The notes beneath the pieces are model-generated. The model searched no databases. It saw nothing but the letters and a program-made list of their open reading frames with translations, and was not told the origin of the DNA. From Paraburkholderia guartelaensis (GTDB lineage Bacteria; Pseudomonadota; Gammaproteobacteria; Burkholderiales; Burkholderiaceae): a stretch of DNA of 64,000 nt. The position numbers were made by a program, and so were the translations under genes. The DNA lies in NCBI RefSeq assembly GCF_004353905.1, contig NZ_SMOD01000006.1:245529-309528 (forward strand), written 5' to 3'. Below are positions 28,189 through 38,071 of this stretch, one piece after another (the stretch's first letter is position 1; each line of letters opens with the position of its first letter).

Positions 28189-28390
28189 GCCGGCTTGACA
28201 AGCCAGGTTGTTGCAATCGATTTGTCTGATAATCTCGCTTATCGTCTGTCATCTTTCGTTAAGTAAGCGATTCATGGGGGCATCTTCTGCGGTTGCACCC
28301 TCAAGAACACCGTGTGGCTTGCCGTAATCCCTGATAGTTCCAGATCAGGCTTTTGCGGCTTCCCTCCTTCAATCCACACGGCATTCCCCC

Positions 28391-30190
28391 ATGTTTTCCA
28401 CCATCCGCGCGCGCATCGTCGCGCTATGCGTTGTCATTGTCGTGAGCGCACTTGCCGCGAATACGGCGCTCAATTATGTCGTCGCCGACTCGCACAACAA
28501 GGCGTCGATCGACAGCACGCTCACGGCGCTCGAAGAGAGCCACGCCGAAGACATTGCCGACTGGGTCGCGACGCACGAGCGGATGATCGATTCGCTGCAG
28601 GACGCCGTGCTCGGGACAGATCCCGTGCCGGCGCTCAAGCAGATCGCGACAGCGGGCGGTTTCACGAACGTCTACGTGGGTTATGCCGACCGCACGGCGA
28701 AATTCTCCGACGCCACCGGCATTCCGCCCGACTACGACCCGACCGGGCGCCCCTGGTACAAGCAAGCTGTTGCGGCGGGCAAGGCGGTCGTCACGCCGCC
28801 CTATGTGGACGTGGGCACGGGCAAGCTCGTAGTGGCGTTTGCGGAGCCGGTGATTCGCGACGGCGCCGTGAAGGGCGTCATCTCCGGCGACGTGGCGATG
28901 GACAGTGTGATCGCCAACGTGCGTTCGATTCATCCGACGCCTGCGAGCTTCGGCATGCTCGTCGACGCGAGCGGCGCGATCGTCGCGCACCCCGACTCGC
29001 AGCTCACGCTCAAACCCGTCGCGGAACTCGCGCCCGAACTCGCCGGCGATCGCCTGAACGCATTGTTCTCGGCGAGCGAGCCGTTGAAGGTGGACGTGAA
29101 GGGCGACATCAAGCTCATGCGTGCGCAAACGATTCCGGGCACCGACTGGCGCGTGGTCGTCGCTTTCGACCGCGCCGATGCGACGGCGGCCATGCGCTCG
29201 TTGCTCACGGCGTCGCTCATCGCGCTCGTGGTGATCGCGGTGGCGGCTGCGGCGATCGTGGCTGCCGCCACCGCCGTGTCGTTTCAGCGCCTGTCGCGCG
29301 TGCGCGATGCGATGGACGCGATCAGCGCCGGCGAGGGCGATCTCACGAAACGCCTGCCCGCCGTGGGCAACGACGAAGTCGCGCAGATCGCGCGTTCGTT
29401 CAACGCGTTCATGGACAAGCTGCGCGACGTGATGCGCCACATCCGCGATACGAGCGAGTCGGTGCGTACCGCGAGCGACGAGATCGCGGCGGGCAACGTC
29501 GACCTCTCGGGCCGCACGGAGTCTGCGGCGGCGAGCCTCGAAGAGACGGCGGCTTCCATGGAGGAGATCACGGCGACGGTCGCGCAATCGGCGAACGCGG
29601 CGCAGCAGGCGGACGTGACAGCGGCCACGGCTTCGCAGGCGGCTTCGCGCGGCGGCTCGGTGATCGGCGACGTCGTGCATACGATGAGCGACATCGAGAA
29701 AGCCTCGGTGAAGATCGCGGACATCATCGGCGTGATCGACGGCATTGCTTTTCAGACCAACATCCTCGCGCTGAACGCGGCAGTCGAAGCGGCGCGGGCG
29801 GGAGAGGAGGGCCGCGGTTTCGCCGTGGTGGCGGGCGAGGTGCGCAGTCTCGCGCAGCGCAGCGCGCAGGCCGCGCGCGAGATCAAGGCGCTGATCGAAT
29901 CGACGGTTTCCAGCGTGAGCACGGGCTCGCAGCTCGTACAGCGCGCGGGGGCGACGATGGATGAGATCGTGGCGAATGTCTCGAACGTGACGACCATCAT
30001 CGCCGAGGTCACCAACGCTGCCGGTGAGCAGACGCGTGGCATCCAGGAAGTGAATCGGGCGGTTAGCCAGCTCGACGAGATGGTTCAGCAGAACGCGGCG
30101 CTCGTCGAGCAGTCGACGGCGGCCGCGGCGGCGCTGCGCGGCCAGGCCGCTAACCTCGCGGACGCGGTCGGACAGTTCAGGCTCGATTGA
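28391..30190 (+). CDS. Methyl-accepting chemotaxis protein with dCache amino-acid motif
   Basis: Membrane chemoreceptor of 599 residues. TM1 spans about 9-31 and a periplasmic dCache domain about 35-270. TM2 is about 274-302, followed by HAMP (about 303-356) and a cytoplasmic signalling domain whose hairpin tip is [31 protein letters not shown]. The sensor has Tyr115, Arg120, Trp122, Tyr123, Tyr138 and Asp167, in [19 protein letters not shown] and VISGDV. This set and its spacing match the amino-acid-binding residues of dCache_1AA receptors such as PctA. No C-terminal NWETF-type CheR tether is present; the protein ends QFRLD. No che genes are nearby. Confidence 0.95.
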   Translation: MFSTIRARIVALCVVIVVSALAANTALNYVVADSHNKASIDSTLTALEESHAEDIADWVATHERMIDSLQDAVLGTDPVPALKQIATAGGFTNVYVGYADRTAKFSDATGIPPDYDPTGRPWYKQAVAAGKAVVTPPYVDVGTGKLVVAFAEPVIRDGAVKGVISGDVAMDSVIANVRSIHPTPASFGMLVDASGAIVAHPDSQLTLKPVAELAPELAGDRLNALFSASEPLKVDVKGDIKLMRAQTIPGTDWRVVVAFDRADATAAMRSLLTASLIALVVIAVAAAAIVAAATAVSFQRLSRVRDAMDAISAGEGDLTKRLPAVGNDEVAQIARSFNAFMDKLRDVMRHIRDTSESVRTASDEIAAGNVDLSGRTESAAASLEETAASMEEITATVAQSANAAQQADVTAATASQAASRGGSVIGDVVHTMSDIEKASVKIADIIGVIDGIAFQTNILALNAAVEAARAGEEGRGFAVVAGEVRSLAQRSAQAAREIKALIESTVSSVSTGSQLVQRAGATMDEIVANVSNVTTIIAEVTNAAGEQTRGIQEVNRAVSQLDEMVQQNAALVEQSTAAAAALRGQAANLADAVGQFRLD

Positions 30191-30216
30191 GGCGCTGGCA
30201 TTGGTGAAACGAGAAG

Positions 30217-30239
30217 ACGGCGTTGCGGCGCCGTTTTTC
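30217..30239 (+). terminator. Terminator after chemoreceptor gene
   Basis: ACGGCG, loop TTGCGG, CGCCGT followed by TTTTCT: a short stem with T tract 27 bp after the stop. Confidence 0.75.
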
Positions 30240-30244
30240 TCATC

Positions 30245-30272
30245 TTGACATGCAACCATATGGTTGCATAAT
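30245..30272 (+). promoter_or_regulatory. Core promoter overlapped by a perfect 20-bp operator
   Basis: TTGACA (30245-30250) and CATAAT (30267-30272) are 16 bp apart. The perfect palindrome ATGCAACCATATGGTTGCAT occupies 30250-30269, filling the spacer, 7 bp before the arsR-like ATG. A repressor bound here would block RNA polymerase directly. Autoregulation by the ArsR protein is inferred. Confidence 0.8.
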
Positions 30273-30278
30273 TGAGAC

Positions 30279-30602
30279 ATGAACGACGACGCCGTATTCC
30301 GCGCGCTGGCGGACGCGAGCCGCCGTCTACTGCTTGACCGGCTCCACGCGAAAAACGGCCAGACGCTCACCGATTTATGCGAGGGGCTGACCATCTCGCG
30401 CCAGGCGGTCACGAAGCATCTCGCGGTGCTGGAAGAGGCGAATCTCGTCGCGACGCAGCGGCATGGGCGCGAGAAACGGCATTTCATCAATCCGGTGCCC
30501 ATCGGCGAGATTGCCGCGCGCTGGATCGGCAAGTTCGAGCACGAGCGCGTGGGCGCGCTCGTCGACCTCAAGCGATCACTCGAAGGAGACAGCCATGAGT
30601 AG
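30279..30602 (+). CDS. ArsR-family repressor (SRPBCC-linked type)
   Basis: A 107-residue winged-helix protein: VFRALADASRRLLLDRLHAKNGQTLTDLCEGLTISRQAVTKHLAVLEEANLVATQRHGREKRHFIN. It lacks the metal-binding cysteines of ArsR/SmtB, so it is probably not a metal sensor. It resembles the SdpR-like ArsR proteins that are paired with SRPBCC genes. The palindrome over its promoter points to autorepression. Its last 8 bp overlap the SRPBCC gene, so the two are translated together. Confidence 0.9.
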   Translation: MNDDAVFRALADASRRLLLDRLHAKNGQTLTDLCEGLTISRQAVTKHLAVLEEANLVATQRHGREKRHFINPVPIGEIAARWIGKFEHERVGALVDLKRSLEGDSHE

Positions 30603-31083
30603 CGACAAGCACACGCAAGGCAGTGCCGCCGGCGACTCGACATTCGTCTATGTCACGTTCATCCGCACGACGCCGGAAGCGTTGTGGACGGCGCTCACGA
30701 GCCGCGAATTCACCGAGCGCTACTGGTTCGGCATGCATCACGAGTGCGACTGGCAAACGGGCTCGCCCTGGTCGCTGCGCTTCGCCGACGGCCGCATCGC
30801 GGATTCGGGCGCGGTCGTCGAATCCGATCCCCCGCGCCGGCTCGTGCTGCGCTGGCGCAACATGTTCCTCGCTGAACTCCATGCCGAGGGCGATTCGCTC
30901 TGCACGATCGACATCGAGCCCGTGGAGCATGCGGTCAAGCTCACGATTACGCACCACATGGCGCGGCCGGGATCGATCTTCATCGAGAAGGTGTCGGGCG
31001 GCTGGCCGCGCATCCTCTCGAATCTCAAGACACTGCTGGAAACCGGCGAGGTGCTCATGCCGCTCGTGGTGACGGCGGACTGA
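30595..31083 (+). CDS. SRPBCC (AHSA1-like) domain protein
   Basis: A 162-residue START-like protein: FVYVTFIRTTPEALWTALTSREFTERYWFG at the N-terminus and FIEKVSGGWPRILSNLKTLLETGE at the C-terminus are typical of the AHSA1/CalC group. The fold forms a hydrophobic ligand cavity; the ligand is unknown. The start at 30595 overlaps the end of the ArsR gene (ATGAGTAG), a stable pairing seen across many bacteria. A possible role is as the sensor or detoxifying partner of the repressor. Confidence 0.88.
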   Translation: MSSDKHTQGSAAGDSTFVYVTFIRTTPEALWTALTSREFTERYWFGMHHECDWQTGSPWSLRFADGRIADSGAVVESDPPRRLVLRWRNMFLAELHAEGDSLCTIDIEPVEHAVKLTITHHMARPGSIFIEKVSGGWPRILSNLKTLLETGEVLMPLVVTAD

Positions 31084-31115
31084 GCGCGAGAAAAGCAGGG
31101 CGTGTGAAATGAAAC

Positions 31116-31135
31116 GGGGCGGCCTGAGCCGCCCC
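31116..31135. terminator. Hairpin between convergent SRPBCC gene and yajQ
   Basis: GGGGCGGC, loop CTGA, GCCGCCCC: a perfect 8-bp stem between convergent genes. On the minus strand it is followed by T-rich sequence. Confidence 0.6.
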
Positions 31136-31157
31136 GCAATGCGCTGGACTTACCGCT

Positions 31158-31643
31158 TTAGTCGCGGAAGTTGTTGAAGTCGAGCGGCGTGTCGGTCACG
31201 TCCTTGCGCAGCATGGCGATCACGCTTTGCAGGTCGTCGCGCTTGGCACCCGTCACGCGCACGGCGTCGCCCTGGATGCTTGCCTGGACCTTGATCTTGC
31301 TGTCCTTCACGAGCCTCACGATCTTCTTTGCGAGGTCGCCCGACACACCCTTCTTCACGGTGATGACCTGCTTGACCTTGTCGCCGCCGATCTTCTCGAT
31401 CTTGCCGTAGTCGAGGAAGCGCACGTCGACATTGCGCTTGGCCATTTTCGACACGAGCACGTCTTTCACCTGGCCGAGCTTGAAGTCGTCGTCGGCGAAC
31501 GCGGTCAGCTCGCGCTCCTTTTGCTCGACGCGCGAATCCGAGCCCTTGAAGTCGAAGCGCGTAGAGATCTCCTTGTTGGATTGCTCCACGGCGTTCTTTA
31601 CTTCGATCATGTTGGCTTCGCTGACGACGTCAAACGATGGCAT
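31158..31643 (-). CDS. yajQ: YajQ family nucleotide-binding protein
   Basis: A 161-residue YajQ/DUF520 protein. Members bind nucleic acid or nucleotides, and a Xanthomonas member is reported to bind cyclic di-GMP and act in virulence gene control. The family start [36 protein letters not shown] is intact, as are [27 protein letters not shown] and the C-terminal DFNNFRD. The start at 31643 has GGAGAAAG just upstream, against a longer frame to 31685. Divergent from murB. Confidence 0.94.
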   Translation of the reverse strand: MPSFDVVSEANMIEVKNAVEQSNKEISTRFDFKGSDSRVEQKERELTAFADDDFKLGQVKDVLVSKMAKRNVDVRFLDYGKIEKIGGDKVKQVITVKKGVSGDLAKKIVRLVKDSKIKVQASIQGDAVRVTGAKRDDLQSVIAMLRKDVTDTPLDFNNFRD

Positions 31644-31921
31644 TGCTTTCTCCAAAAAGTACGAGGTGCGCAAACGGCGATGCAAAAGCTATGCAAGCCA
31701 GGTGCCCACGGGTCGCAGCCGTATTTCACGGCCCACTGCTTCATTTTCAGGCAGCGGTTCGCGCACTCGCTATAATCACGGACCGACGCCATTCTACCGG
31801 CGCCGTTGCGTTTGCCCAAGGCGGCTTGCCGTCGCCCGGCGGCGAGTCCACGGTGCGCAGGTGCCTCCCGGCGGCCTTTCCGGCCATTTTTCGTCTGCTG
31901 TCCATGTTCCGTTCTTCCTCG

Positions 31922-32968
31922 ATGCCCGTCACCCAAACGCCCGTCACAACGTGGTTCGCCGCCGGCTTTGCGCTGCGCGCGCACAACACGTTCGGCTTCG
32001 ACGTGCGCGCGCGCTACGCGTGCCGGGTCGAAAGCGAGGCCGATCTCGCCGCTGCCGTGCGCGATCCGCGCGCCCAGGGCTTGCGCACGCTCGTGCTGGG
32101 CGGCGGCAGCAATGTCGTGCTCACGCGCGACTTCGACGGTCTCGTGCTGCTCATGGCGTTGGCCGGCAAGCGCGTTGCCCACGAAGACAGCCAGGCCTGG
32201 TACGTGGAAGCGGCTGCGGGCGAGAACTGGCACGATTTTGTGTCCTGGACGCTCGAAGCGGGCATGCCGGGCCTCGAGAATCTGGCGCTGATTCCGGGCA
32301 CGGTGGGCGCAGCACCCATTCAGAACATCGGCGCCTACGGGCTCGAGATGGCCGAGCGCTGCGTGTCCGTGCGGGCCGTCGAGATGTCGACGGGCAAAGC
32401 CGTGGAGTTCGACGCGGCCGCCTGCCGCTTCGGCTATCGCGACAGCTTCTTCAAGCGCGAAGGGCGCGATCGCTTCGTCATTACCGCGGTCACGTTCCGC
32501 CTGCCGAAGGTGTGGCAGCCCAACGCGGGCTATGCCGATCTCGCGCGCGAGCTGGCGCAGCACAACGCCGGCGAGGCGCCGCATGCGCGCGCCGTGTTCA
32601 ACGCCGTGGTCGCGGTGCGGCGCGCGAAGCTGCCTGATCCGCTCGAACTCGGCAATGCGGGCAGTTTCTTCAAGAATCCCGTGATCGAAGCGCAGCAGTT
32701 CGATACGCTCGTCGTGCGCGAGCCGCAGATCGTCTCGTATCAGCAGGCAGACGGGCGCGTGAAGCTCGCGGCCGGCTGGATGATCGACCGGTGCGGCTGG
32801 AAGGGCCGCGCGCTGCGCGCAGCGGCCGTGCATGAGCGTCAGGCGCTCGTGCTCGTCAATCGCGGCGGTGCGACCGGCGCGGACATTCTCGAACTCGCAG
32901 AAGCGATCCAGCGCGACGTGCGCGCGCGCTTCGGCGTGGAGCTGGAGCAGGAACCCGTCAGCCTCTAA
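31922..32968 (+). CDS. murB: UDP-N-acetylenolpyruvoylglucosamine reductase
   Basis: FAD enzyme that completes UDP-N-acetylmuramate in peptidoglycan synthesis. As a type I MurB of about 348 residues it has [11 protein letters not shown], the FAD loop [52 protein letters not shown] (catalytic Arg/Ser region) and [12 protein letters not shown]. The start is uncertain: ATGs at 31904 and 31922 are in frame, neither has a clear ribosome-binding site, and the frame is open far upstream. The gene stands apart from other mur genes, as is usual for murB in this group. Confidence 0.93.
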   Translation: MPVTQTPVTTWFAAGFALRAHNTFGFDVRARYACRVESEADLAAAVRDPRAQGLRTLVLGGGSNVVLTRDFDGLVLLMALAGKRVAHEDSQAWYVEAAAGENWHDFVSWTLEAGMPGLENLALIPGTVGAAPIQNIGAYGLEMAERCVSVRAVEMSTGKAVEFDAAACRFGYRDSFFKREGRDRFVITAVTFRLPKVWQPNAGYADLARELAQHNAGEAPHARAVFNAVVAVRRAKLPDPLELGNAGSFFKNPVIEAQQFDTLVVREPQIVSYQQADGRVKLAAGWMIDRCGWKGRALRAAAVHERQALVLVNRGGATGADILELAEAIQRDVRARFGVELEQEPVSL

Positions 32969-33003
32969 GGCCGCTCAGGCGCCGCCCGGCGCCTGCATCA
33001 CCC

Positions 33004-33831
33004 TCAAGCCACCTTGTCCTGGGCCGCGAACACCGGCCCCTGCACGAAGCGCACGTCGTATTGCTGCAACTGCTCGAACTGCGCCGCATCGGTCACGCGG
33101 TTGAAAATGAGCGGAATGCGCAGCCGCGCCGCATAGCTCACGAGCGGCTTCACCATCGAATCGCGCAGCGCTGACGCCGCATCCATCTTCACGAAGTCGG
33201 GCCGAGGCACGTCCGACACCGAAAGAATCTGCCCGGCATTGGGCAGATTGCCCGCCACCTTGAACCCGTACCGCTGATAGCTCTTCGTGAGATAGCCGAG
33301 GAACGTGCGGTGCGCGACCGCCGCCGCCGGCAGCTCGATCACGATGCGCCCGGGGTTCAGCCCGAACGACACCAGCACGTTCGAGAAATGCCTTCCATGG
33401 TCGTACTTCACGCTCTTCAGGAGCCGCTCGTGCACGCGCAGGAAGAGCAGCCCGTGCTGCTGGCCGCCCAGAAAATTGATGGCGTGCAGCGCGCGCACCA
33501 TGCGGTCGACCGCGACGAGGTCGGGATCGTCGAGCGTGTCGCTGAATGCGTCGCAAGGTGCGAGCTGGCCGTTCTGCTCGCGAAGCGTGACCGCCTGATA
33601 GCCGAGTTCGTCGCCAAAACGCGAGGCCATCGCGAGATCCGCGGTGAGCGACTGCGCTCCGCTGTGCACGCTGATGTCGTAAATCGGCTCGTAGGCGCTC
33701 AATAGCTCCATGCCGCGCCGCCGCGCCACGGCCTCTTTGGCGTGCGCGCCAGTACCCATCGCCAGGTGCTCGCCGAGAAACGGATGGTCGGCGGCGCGGG
33801 CAACGAGCTCGGGAATGGTGGGAGCGATCAT
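33004..33831 (-). CDS. Degenerate EAL-domain protein
   Basis: About 275 residues recognisable as an EAL fold: AYEPIYDI at the start, GLNPGRIVIELP, RPDFVKMD, and the ending VRFVQGPVFAA. The catalytic residues are gone. The EALLRW segment after YxPI is replaced, the DDFG/GYSS region reads AGNLPNAGQ, and the AEGVE motif reads FNRVT. It cannot be expected to hydrolyse cyclic di-GMP and may act as a binding or scaffold protein. The start is chosen at MIAPTIPELV (33831); the frame is open to 33873. Convergent with murB; a 244-bp gap separates it from divergent hmgA. Confidence 0.75.
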   Translation of the reverse strand: MIAPTIPELVARAADHPFLGEHLAMGTGAHAKEAVARRRGMELLSAYEPIYDISVHSGAQSLTADLAMASRFGDELGYQAVTLREQNGQLAPCDAFSDTLDDPDLVAVDRMVRALHAINFLGGQQHGLLFLRVHERLLKSVKYDHGRHFSNVLVSFGLNPGRIVIELPAAAVAHRTFLGYLTKSYQRYGFKVAGNLPNAGQILSVSDVPRPDFVKMDAASALRDSMVKPLVSYAARLRIPLIFNRVTDAAQFEQLQQYDVRFVQGPVFAAQDKVA

Positions 33832-34034
33832 GTCGATGTAGCGGGGAGCAGATGAAAAGCGCGAGCCCCACACGGGGTCGCATGACCCGATGGTAGCAGC
33901 CCGCAGCCGCGCCGGATGGACTGTTTGGTCATAACGTTATCGACCGTTCGCCCACATTCTGGAGCTCCCCGACTAGCTGTCAGGGTATACGCCTAATTTC
34001 ACTAATCGTAATTGGTTTTACCATCCGTAAATCG

Positions 34035-34051
34035 CGTGACGCCATGTCACG
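34035..34051. promoter_or_regulatory. Inverted repeat just upstream of hmgA
   Basis: CGTGAC-GCCAT-GTCACG is a perfect 6-bp inverted repeat with a 5-nt spacer, 24 bp before the hmgA ATG. An AT-rich stretch (33995-34022) precedes it and may hold the promoter. A role as operator is inferred from position. Confidence 0.45.
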
Positions 34052-34075
34052 GCCCGAGAACGTGGAGAGACAGCA

Positions 34076-35425
34076 ATGAACGCACCTTTGCGGCACCCAA
34101 CCGAAGTCCAGCACGGCTACATGAGCGGCTTCGCCAACGAATTCGCGACCGAGGCACTGGCGGGCGCGCTGCCCGAAGGCCAGAACTCGCCGCAGCGCTG
34201 CGCCTATGGCCTGTACGCCGAGCAGCTCTCGGGCACCGCATTCACCGCGCCGCGCTCGCACAACCGCCGCACGTGGTTCTACCGGATCCGTCCGGGCGCC
34301 GTGCATCAGCCGTTTGCGCCGGTCACGTCGCGCCTCGATGTGAATGGCGCGCCGCGCCTCGTCGCCGATTTCGGCGACGTGCCGCCCACGCCGCCCAACC
34401 AGCTGCGCTGGGACGCGCTGCCGATGCCCACGGAGCCCACCGATTTCATCGACGGCTGGGTGACGATGTCGGGCAACGGCTCGGCGGCCTCGATGAGCGG
34501 CTGCGCGATCCACCTGTACGCGGCGAACCGGCCGATGGTGGACCGCTACTTCTACAACACCGACGGCGAGCTGCTGATCGTCCCGCAGCAAGGGCGGCTT
34601 GCCATCCGCACGGAGATGGGCCGGCTCGACGTCGAGCCCTTCGAGATCGTCGTGATCCCGCGAGGCGTGCGCTTCACGGTGGATTTGCCCGATGGCGAAG
34701 CACGCGGCTATATCTGCGAGAACTTCGGCGCGCTCCTGCGTTTGCCGGATCTCGGCGTGATCGGCTCGAATGGCCTTGCGAATCCGCGCGACTTCCTCAC
34801 GCCCGTCGCCGCGTATGAAGACCGCGAAGGCGATTTCGAACTCGTCACCAAGCTCAACGGCCAGCTCTGGCGCGCCGACATTGGCCACTCGCCGCTCGAC
34901 GTGGTGGCGTGGCACGGCAACTACGCGCCCTACAAGTACGACTTGCGCCGCTTCAACACCATCGGCTCGATCAGCTACGACCATCCCGATCCTTCGATCT
35001 TCCTCGTGCTGCACGCGCCTACCGACACGCCGGGGGTCGACGCGATCGACTTCGTGATTTTCCCGCCGCGCTGGCTCGCGGCCGAGAACACGTTCCGCCC
35101 GCCCTGGTATCACCGCAACGTGGCGAGCGAGTTCATGGGCCTCGTGCACGGCGTGTACGACGCCAAGGCCGAAGGCTTCGTGCCGGGCGGCGCGAGCCTG
35201 CACAACTGCATGTCGGGCCACGGGCCCGACGCCGAGACCTTCGAGAAGGCATCGAACTCCGACACGACCAAACCGCACAAGGTCGGCGACACGATGGCGT
35301 TCATGTTCGAGACCCGCACGCTGATCCGGCCGACGCGCTACGCGCTCGAAACGAGCCAGCTGCAGGCGCATTACTACGAGTGCTGGCAAGGCCTCACGAA
35401 ACACTTCAATCCGGAGCAGCAATGA
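34076..35425 (+). CDS. hmgA: Homogentisate 1,2-dioxygenase
   Basis: Non-heme iron enzyme that opens the ring of homogentisate in tyrosine/phenylalanine catabolism, giving maleylacetoacetate. The 449-residue protein begins with the family's [26 protein letters not shown] and has [11 protein letters not shown] and the iron-ligand region [23 protein letters not shown] with [21 protein letters not shown] precedes the ATG. The stop overlaps the fahA start (ATGA), so the two are translationally coupled. No maleylacetoacetate isomerase gene is in this block. Confidence 0.97.
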   Translation: MNAPLRHPTEVQHGYMSGFANEFATEALAGALPEGQNSPQRCAYGLYAEQLSGTAFTAPRSHNRRTWFYRIRPGAVHQPFAPVTSRLDVNGAPRLVADFGDVPPTPPNQLRWDALPMPTEPTDFIDGWVTMSGNGSAASMSGCAIHLYAANRPMVDRYFYNTDGELLIVPQQGRLAIRTEMGRLDVEPFEIVVIPRGVRFTVDLPDGEARGYICENFGALLRLPDLGVIGSNGLANPRDFLTPVAAYEDREGDFELVTKLNGQLWRADIGHSPLDVVAWHGNYAPYKYDLRRFNTIGSISYDHPDPSIFLVLHAPTDTPGVDAIDFVIFPPRWLAAENTFRPPWYHRNVASEFMGLVHGVYDAKAEGFVPGGASLHNCMSGHGPDAETFEKASNSDTTKPHKVGDTMAFMFETRTLIRPTRYALETSQLQAHYYECWQGLTKHFNPEQQ

Positions 35426-36735
35426 ACAGCACCATGACGGACGAACTCAAGGCGACGCTCGACGCGAAGCGCAAGAGCTGGGTCGAGAGCGCGAACGACG
35501 CGCAGTGCGATTTCCCGATTCAGAATCTGCCGTTCGGCGTGTTCAGCGATGCTGGCAATGCACAAGCGCGCGTGGGCGTCGCGATCGGCGACCTCGTGGC
35601 CGACCTGGCGGTGCTGCACGAAGCCGGGCTGCTGCGTCTGCCCGCGAACGCGCAGCAAGATGTCTTTGCGCGCGCCGCACTGAACGACTTCATCGCGCTT
35701 GGCCGCGAGACGTGGCGCAGCGTGCGCGTGCAGCTTTCATCGCTGCTCGCGCGCGAAACGGCAACGCTGCGCGACGACGCGGCGTTGCGCCAGCGCGCCT
35801 TCGTGAAGCTCGCCGACGCGAAACTGCATCTGCCCGTGCAGATTCCCGGCTATACCGACTTCTACTCGTCGAAGGAACATGCGACAAACGTCGGCTCGAT
35901 GTTCCGCGATCCGAAGAATGCGCTGCTGCCGAACTGGTCCGAGATGCCGATCGGCTATAACGGCCGTGCGTCGTCGGTGGTGGTGAGCGGCACGCCGGTG
36001 CGCCGCCCGAACGGGCAGTTGAAGCTGCCCGATCAGGAGCGTCCGTTGTTCGGCGCGTGCCGCAAGCTCGATATCGAGCTGGAAACGGGCTTCATCGTCG
36101 GGCGCGGCAATGCGCTCGGCGAGCCGATCGCGTGCGAAGACGCCGAGGACCACATCTTCGGGATGGTGCTGCTCAACGACTGGAGCGCACGCGACATCCA
36201 GCAATGGGAGTACGTGCCGCTCGGGCCGTTCAACGCGAAGACCTTCGCTTCGACGATTTCGCCGTGGGTCGTCACGCTCGACGCGCTGGAGCCGTTCCGC
36301 GTCGCGCAGCCGGTGCAGGAACCGCAGCCACTCGAATACCTGCGTCACGAGGGCGACCACGCGTTCGACATTTCGCTCGAAGTGCTGATGCAGCCCGAAG
36401 GCGCGGCCGAGGCGACGACCATCGCGCGCACGAATTTCCGCCACATGTACTGGACGATGGCGCAGCAGCTCGCGCATCACACCGTGGCGGGGTGCAACAC
36501 GCGTGTGGGCGACCTGATGGGTTCGGGCACGATCTCGGGCCCGACGCCGGACTCGTTCGGCAGCCTGCTCGAACTCACGTGGAACGCGAAGAATCCGCTC
36601 GAACTGAAGAGCGGCGGCACGCGTGGGTTCATCGAAGACGGCGACGAACTCACGCTCGCGGGCTGGTGCAAGGGCGATGGCTATCGCGTGGGGTTTGGTG
36701 CCTGCGTCGGCAAGATCCTCCCCGCGCTGAAGTAA
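35422..36735 (+). CDS. fahA: Fumarylacetoacetase
   Basis: Hydrolyses fumarylacetoacetate to fumarate and acetoacetate, last step of tyrosine degradation. The start at 35422 gives 437 residues with the FAA N-terminal domain ([16 protein letters not shown]) and the catalytic domain: [77 protein letters not shown] and [21 protein letters not shown]. It overlaps hmgA by 4 bp, and a strong terminator follows. Confidence 0.97.
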   Translation: MNSTMTDELKATLDAKRKSWVESANDAQCDFPIQNLPFGVFSDAGNAQARVGVAIGDLVADLAVLHEAGLLRLPANAQQDVFARAALNDFIALGRETWRSVRVQLSSLLARETATLRDDAALRQRAFVKLADAKLHLPVQIPGYTDFYSSKEHATNVGSMFRDPKNALLPNWSEMPIGYNGRASSVVVSGTPVRRPNGQLKLPDQERPLFGACRKLDIELETGFIVGRGNALGEPIACEDAEDHIFGMVLLNDWSARDIQQWEYVPLGPFNAKTFASTISPWVVTLDALEPFRVAQPVQEPQPLEYLRHEGDHAFDISLEVLMQPEGAAEATTIARTNFRHMYWTMAQQLAHHTVAGCNTRVGDLMGSGTISGPTPDSFGSLLELTWNAKNPLELKSGGTRGFIEDGDELTLAGWCKGDGYRVGFGACVGKILPALK

Positions 36736-36756
36736 TTACGCCTCTACGCGACAAGC

Positions 36757-36796
36757 AAAACGGCCGATGCGCTTTGAAGGCGCATCGGCCGTTTTT
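36757..36796. terminator. Bidirectional terminator between fahA and MFS gene
   Basis: AAAACGGCCGATGCGC, loop TTTGAAG, GCGCATCGGCCGTTTTT: a perfect stem of 12 GC-rich pairs extended by A-T pairs. Confidence 0.92.
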
Positions 36797-36810
36797 CGTT
36801 CGTGCTCGCG

Positions 36811-37968
36811 TTACACGCGCGCTTGCGCCAAACCGCGCGAACGCTCCCACCGCAATGCACCGAGAAACACCAGCGCCCCCGCGAACAGCACCCACAGCAT
36901 CGCGTCGTGGCCCGCGTGCTCCATCAGTGCGCCGGTGACGATCGGGCCGCCGAAGCTCGCCGCGCTCCATGCAGCGCTCACGAGCGCACTCGCGGAAACG
37001 AGCGCGACGCCCTGGAAACGTTCGCCGCACGCCACGATAGCGAGCGTATAAATGGAGCCCGCCGCCGCGCCCAGCACGAAGAGGAGCGGCCAGCGCAGCC
37101 AGGGTGTATCGACGACGAACGGCAGCAGCGGCAGCAGCACCGCGACGATCACCCCCATGAGCGCATGTACGCGCTCGCGGCCGAGCCGGTCGGCAAGCCA
37201 GCCGATGGGGAATTGCATGGTCGTGTCGCCGAGCAGCACGACCGAGGCGAACAGCACGGCCGCCTCGGTGTCGATGCCGTGACCCATCGCGAAGAGCGGC
37301 AAGAGCGACAGCGCGAGCGTATCGAACAGCGCGAAAAACCCGGTGGCGACGATGAGCGCGGGCATCTTTGGCATGACGTGGCGCCAGCTTCCGTGCGGCT
37401 CGTGCATGTCGGTTTGCTGTGGATTCGAGCGGATCGCCGCGAGCATCGGCAGCGCGATGAGAAAGATCGCGCCGCAGATCGCGAAGCGCCACGCCGTATA
37501 GCCCGCGATCTGGCTCACGAGCACCGGACCCGACATCTGGAACAGCGTGAACGTGGTTGCGTAGATGCCCACCACGCGGCCGCGGTTCGAGTCGTCGGCG
37601 AGTTCGTTGACCCACGCTTCGCCGATCGTGAAGAGCAGCATCAGCGCCGCGCCGCAGAGCATGCGCAGGAGCGCCCAGAGCCACAGGTTGTCGCTTGCCT
37701 GCATCAGCGCGGTCGCGACGGCGACGGTCAGCACCGAGCCGACGATCACCTGGCGCGAGCCGAAGCGTGTTGAGATCCATGCCGTGAACGGCACGACGGC
37801 GAGGCCCCCCAGCGCCTGGGCGGCCGTGAGCAAGCCGACGATGGCGGTGCCGTAGCCGGCGTCGGTGAGGGCGAGGGCGGTGAGCGGAAGCGTCGCGCCG
37901 GAGCCGAGGCCAACCACGGCCACGCTCAGGATCAGCGCGAGAAAGTCGCGGGTTAGGACGGTTTTCAT
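36811..37968 (-). CDS. MFS transporter (YcaD-like)
   Basis: A 385-residue inner-membrane protein with about twelve predicted helices. It has an MFS loop 2-3 motif variant (TAWISTRFGSRQVIVGS), RMLCGAALMLLFTIGEAWVNELADDSNRGRVVGIYATTFTLFQMSGPVL, and DTTMQFPIGWLADRLGRERVHALMG at the repeat junction. It resembles the YcaD/YfkF group of proton-driven transporters whose substrates are mostly unknown. It has its own terminator, shared with fahA, and no regulator beside it. Confidence 0.87.
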   Translation of the reverse strand: MKTVLTRDFLALILSVAVVGLGSGATLPLTALALTDAGYGTAIVGLLTAAQALGGLAVVPFTAWISTRFGSRQVIVGSVLTVAVATALMQASDNLWLWALLRMLCGAALMLLFTIGEAWVNELADDSNRGRVVGIYATTFTLFQMSGPVLVSQIAGYTAWRFAICGAIFLIALPMLAAIRSNPQQTDMHEPHGSWRHVMPKMPALIVATGFFALFDTLALSLLPLFAMGHGIDTEAAVLFASVVLLGDTTMQFPIGWLADRLGRERVHALMGVIVAVLLPLLPFVVDTPWLRWPLLFVLGAAAGSIYTLAIVACGERFQGVALVSASALVSAAWSAASFGGPIVTGALMEHAGHDAMLWVLFAGALVFLGALRWERSRGLAQARV

Positions 37969-38071
37969 CGGGCGAGATGCTACTACGTGCGCACGAAAAT
38001 CGCGGTGCAGGCGTGCCTCAGCGCAATTCAGTGCAACTCAGCGCCCGCCCGTGCCCGCATCGGGAAAAGCG

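Noticed and set aside
28195..28233. TTGACA and GATAAT before the chemoreceptor gene
   Set aside because: The two hexamers are 27 bp apart, too far for a sigma-70 promoter. No clear flagellar-type promoter was found either.
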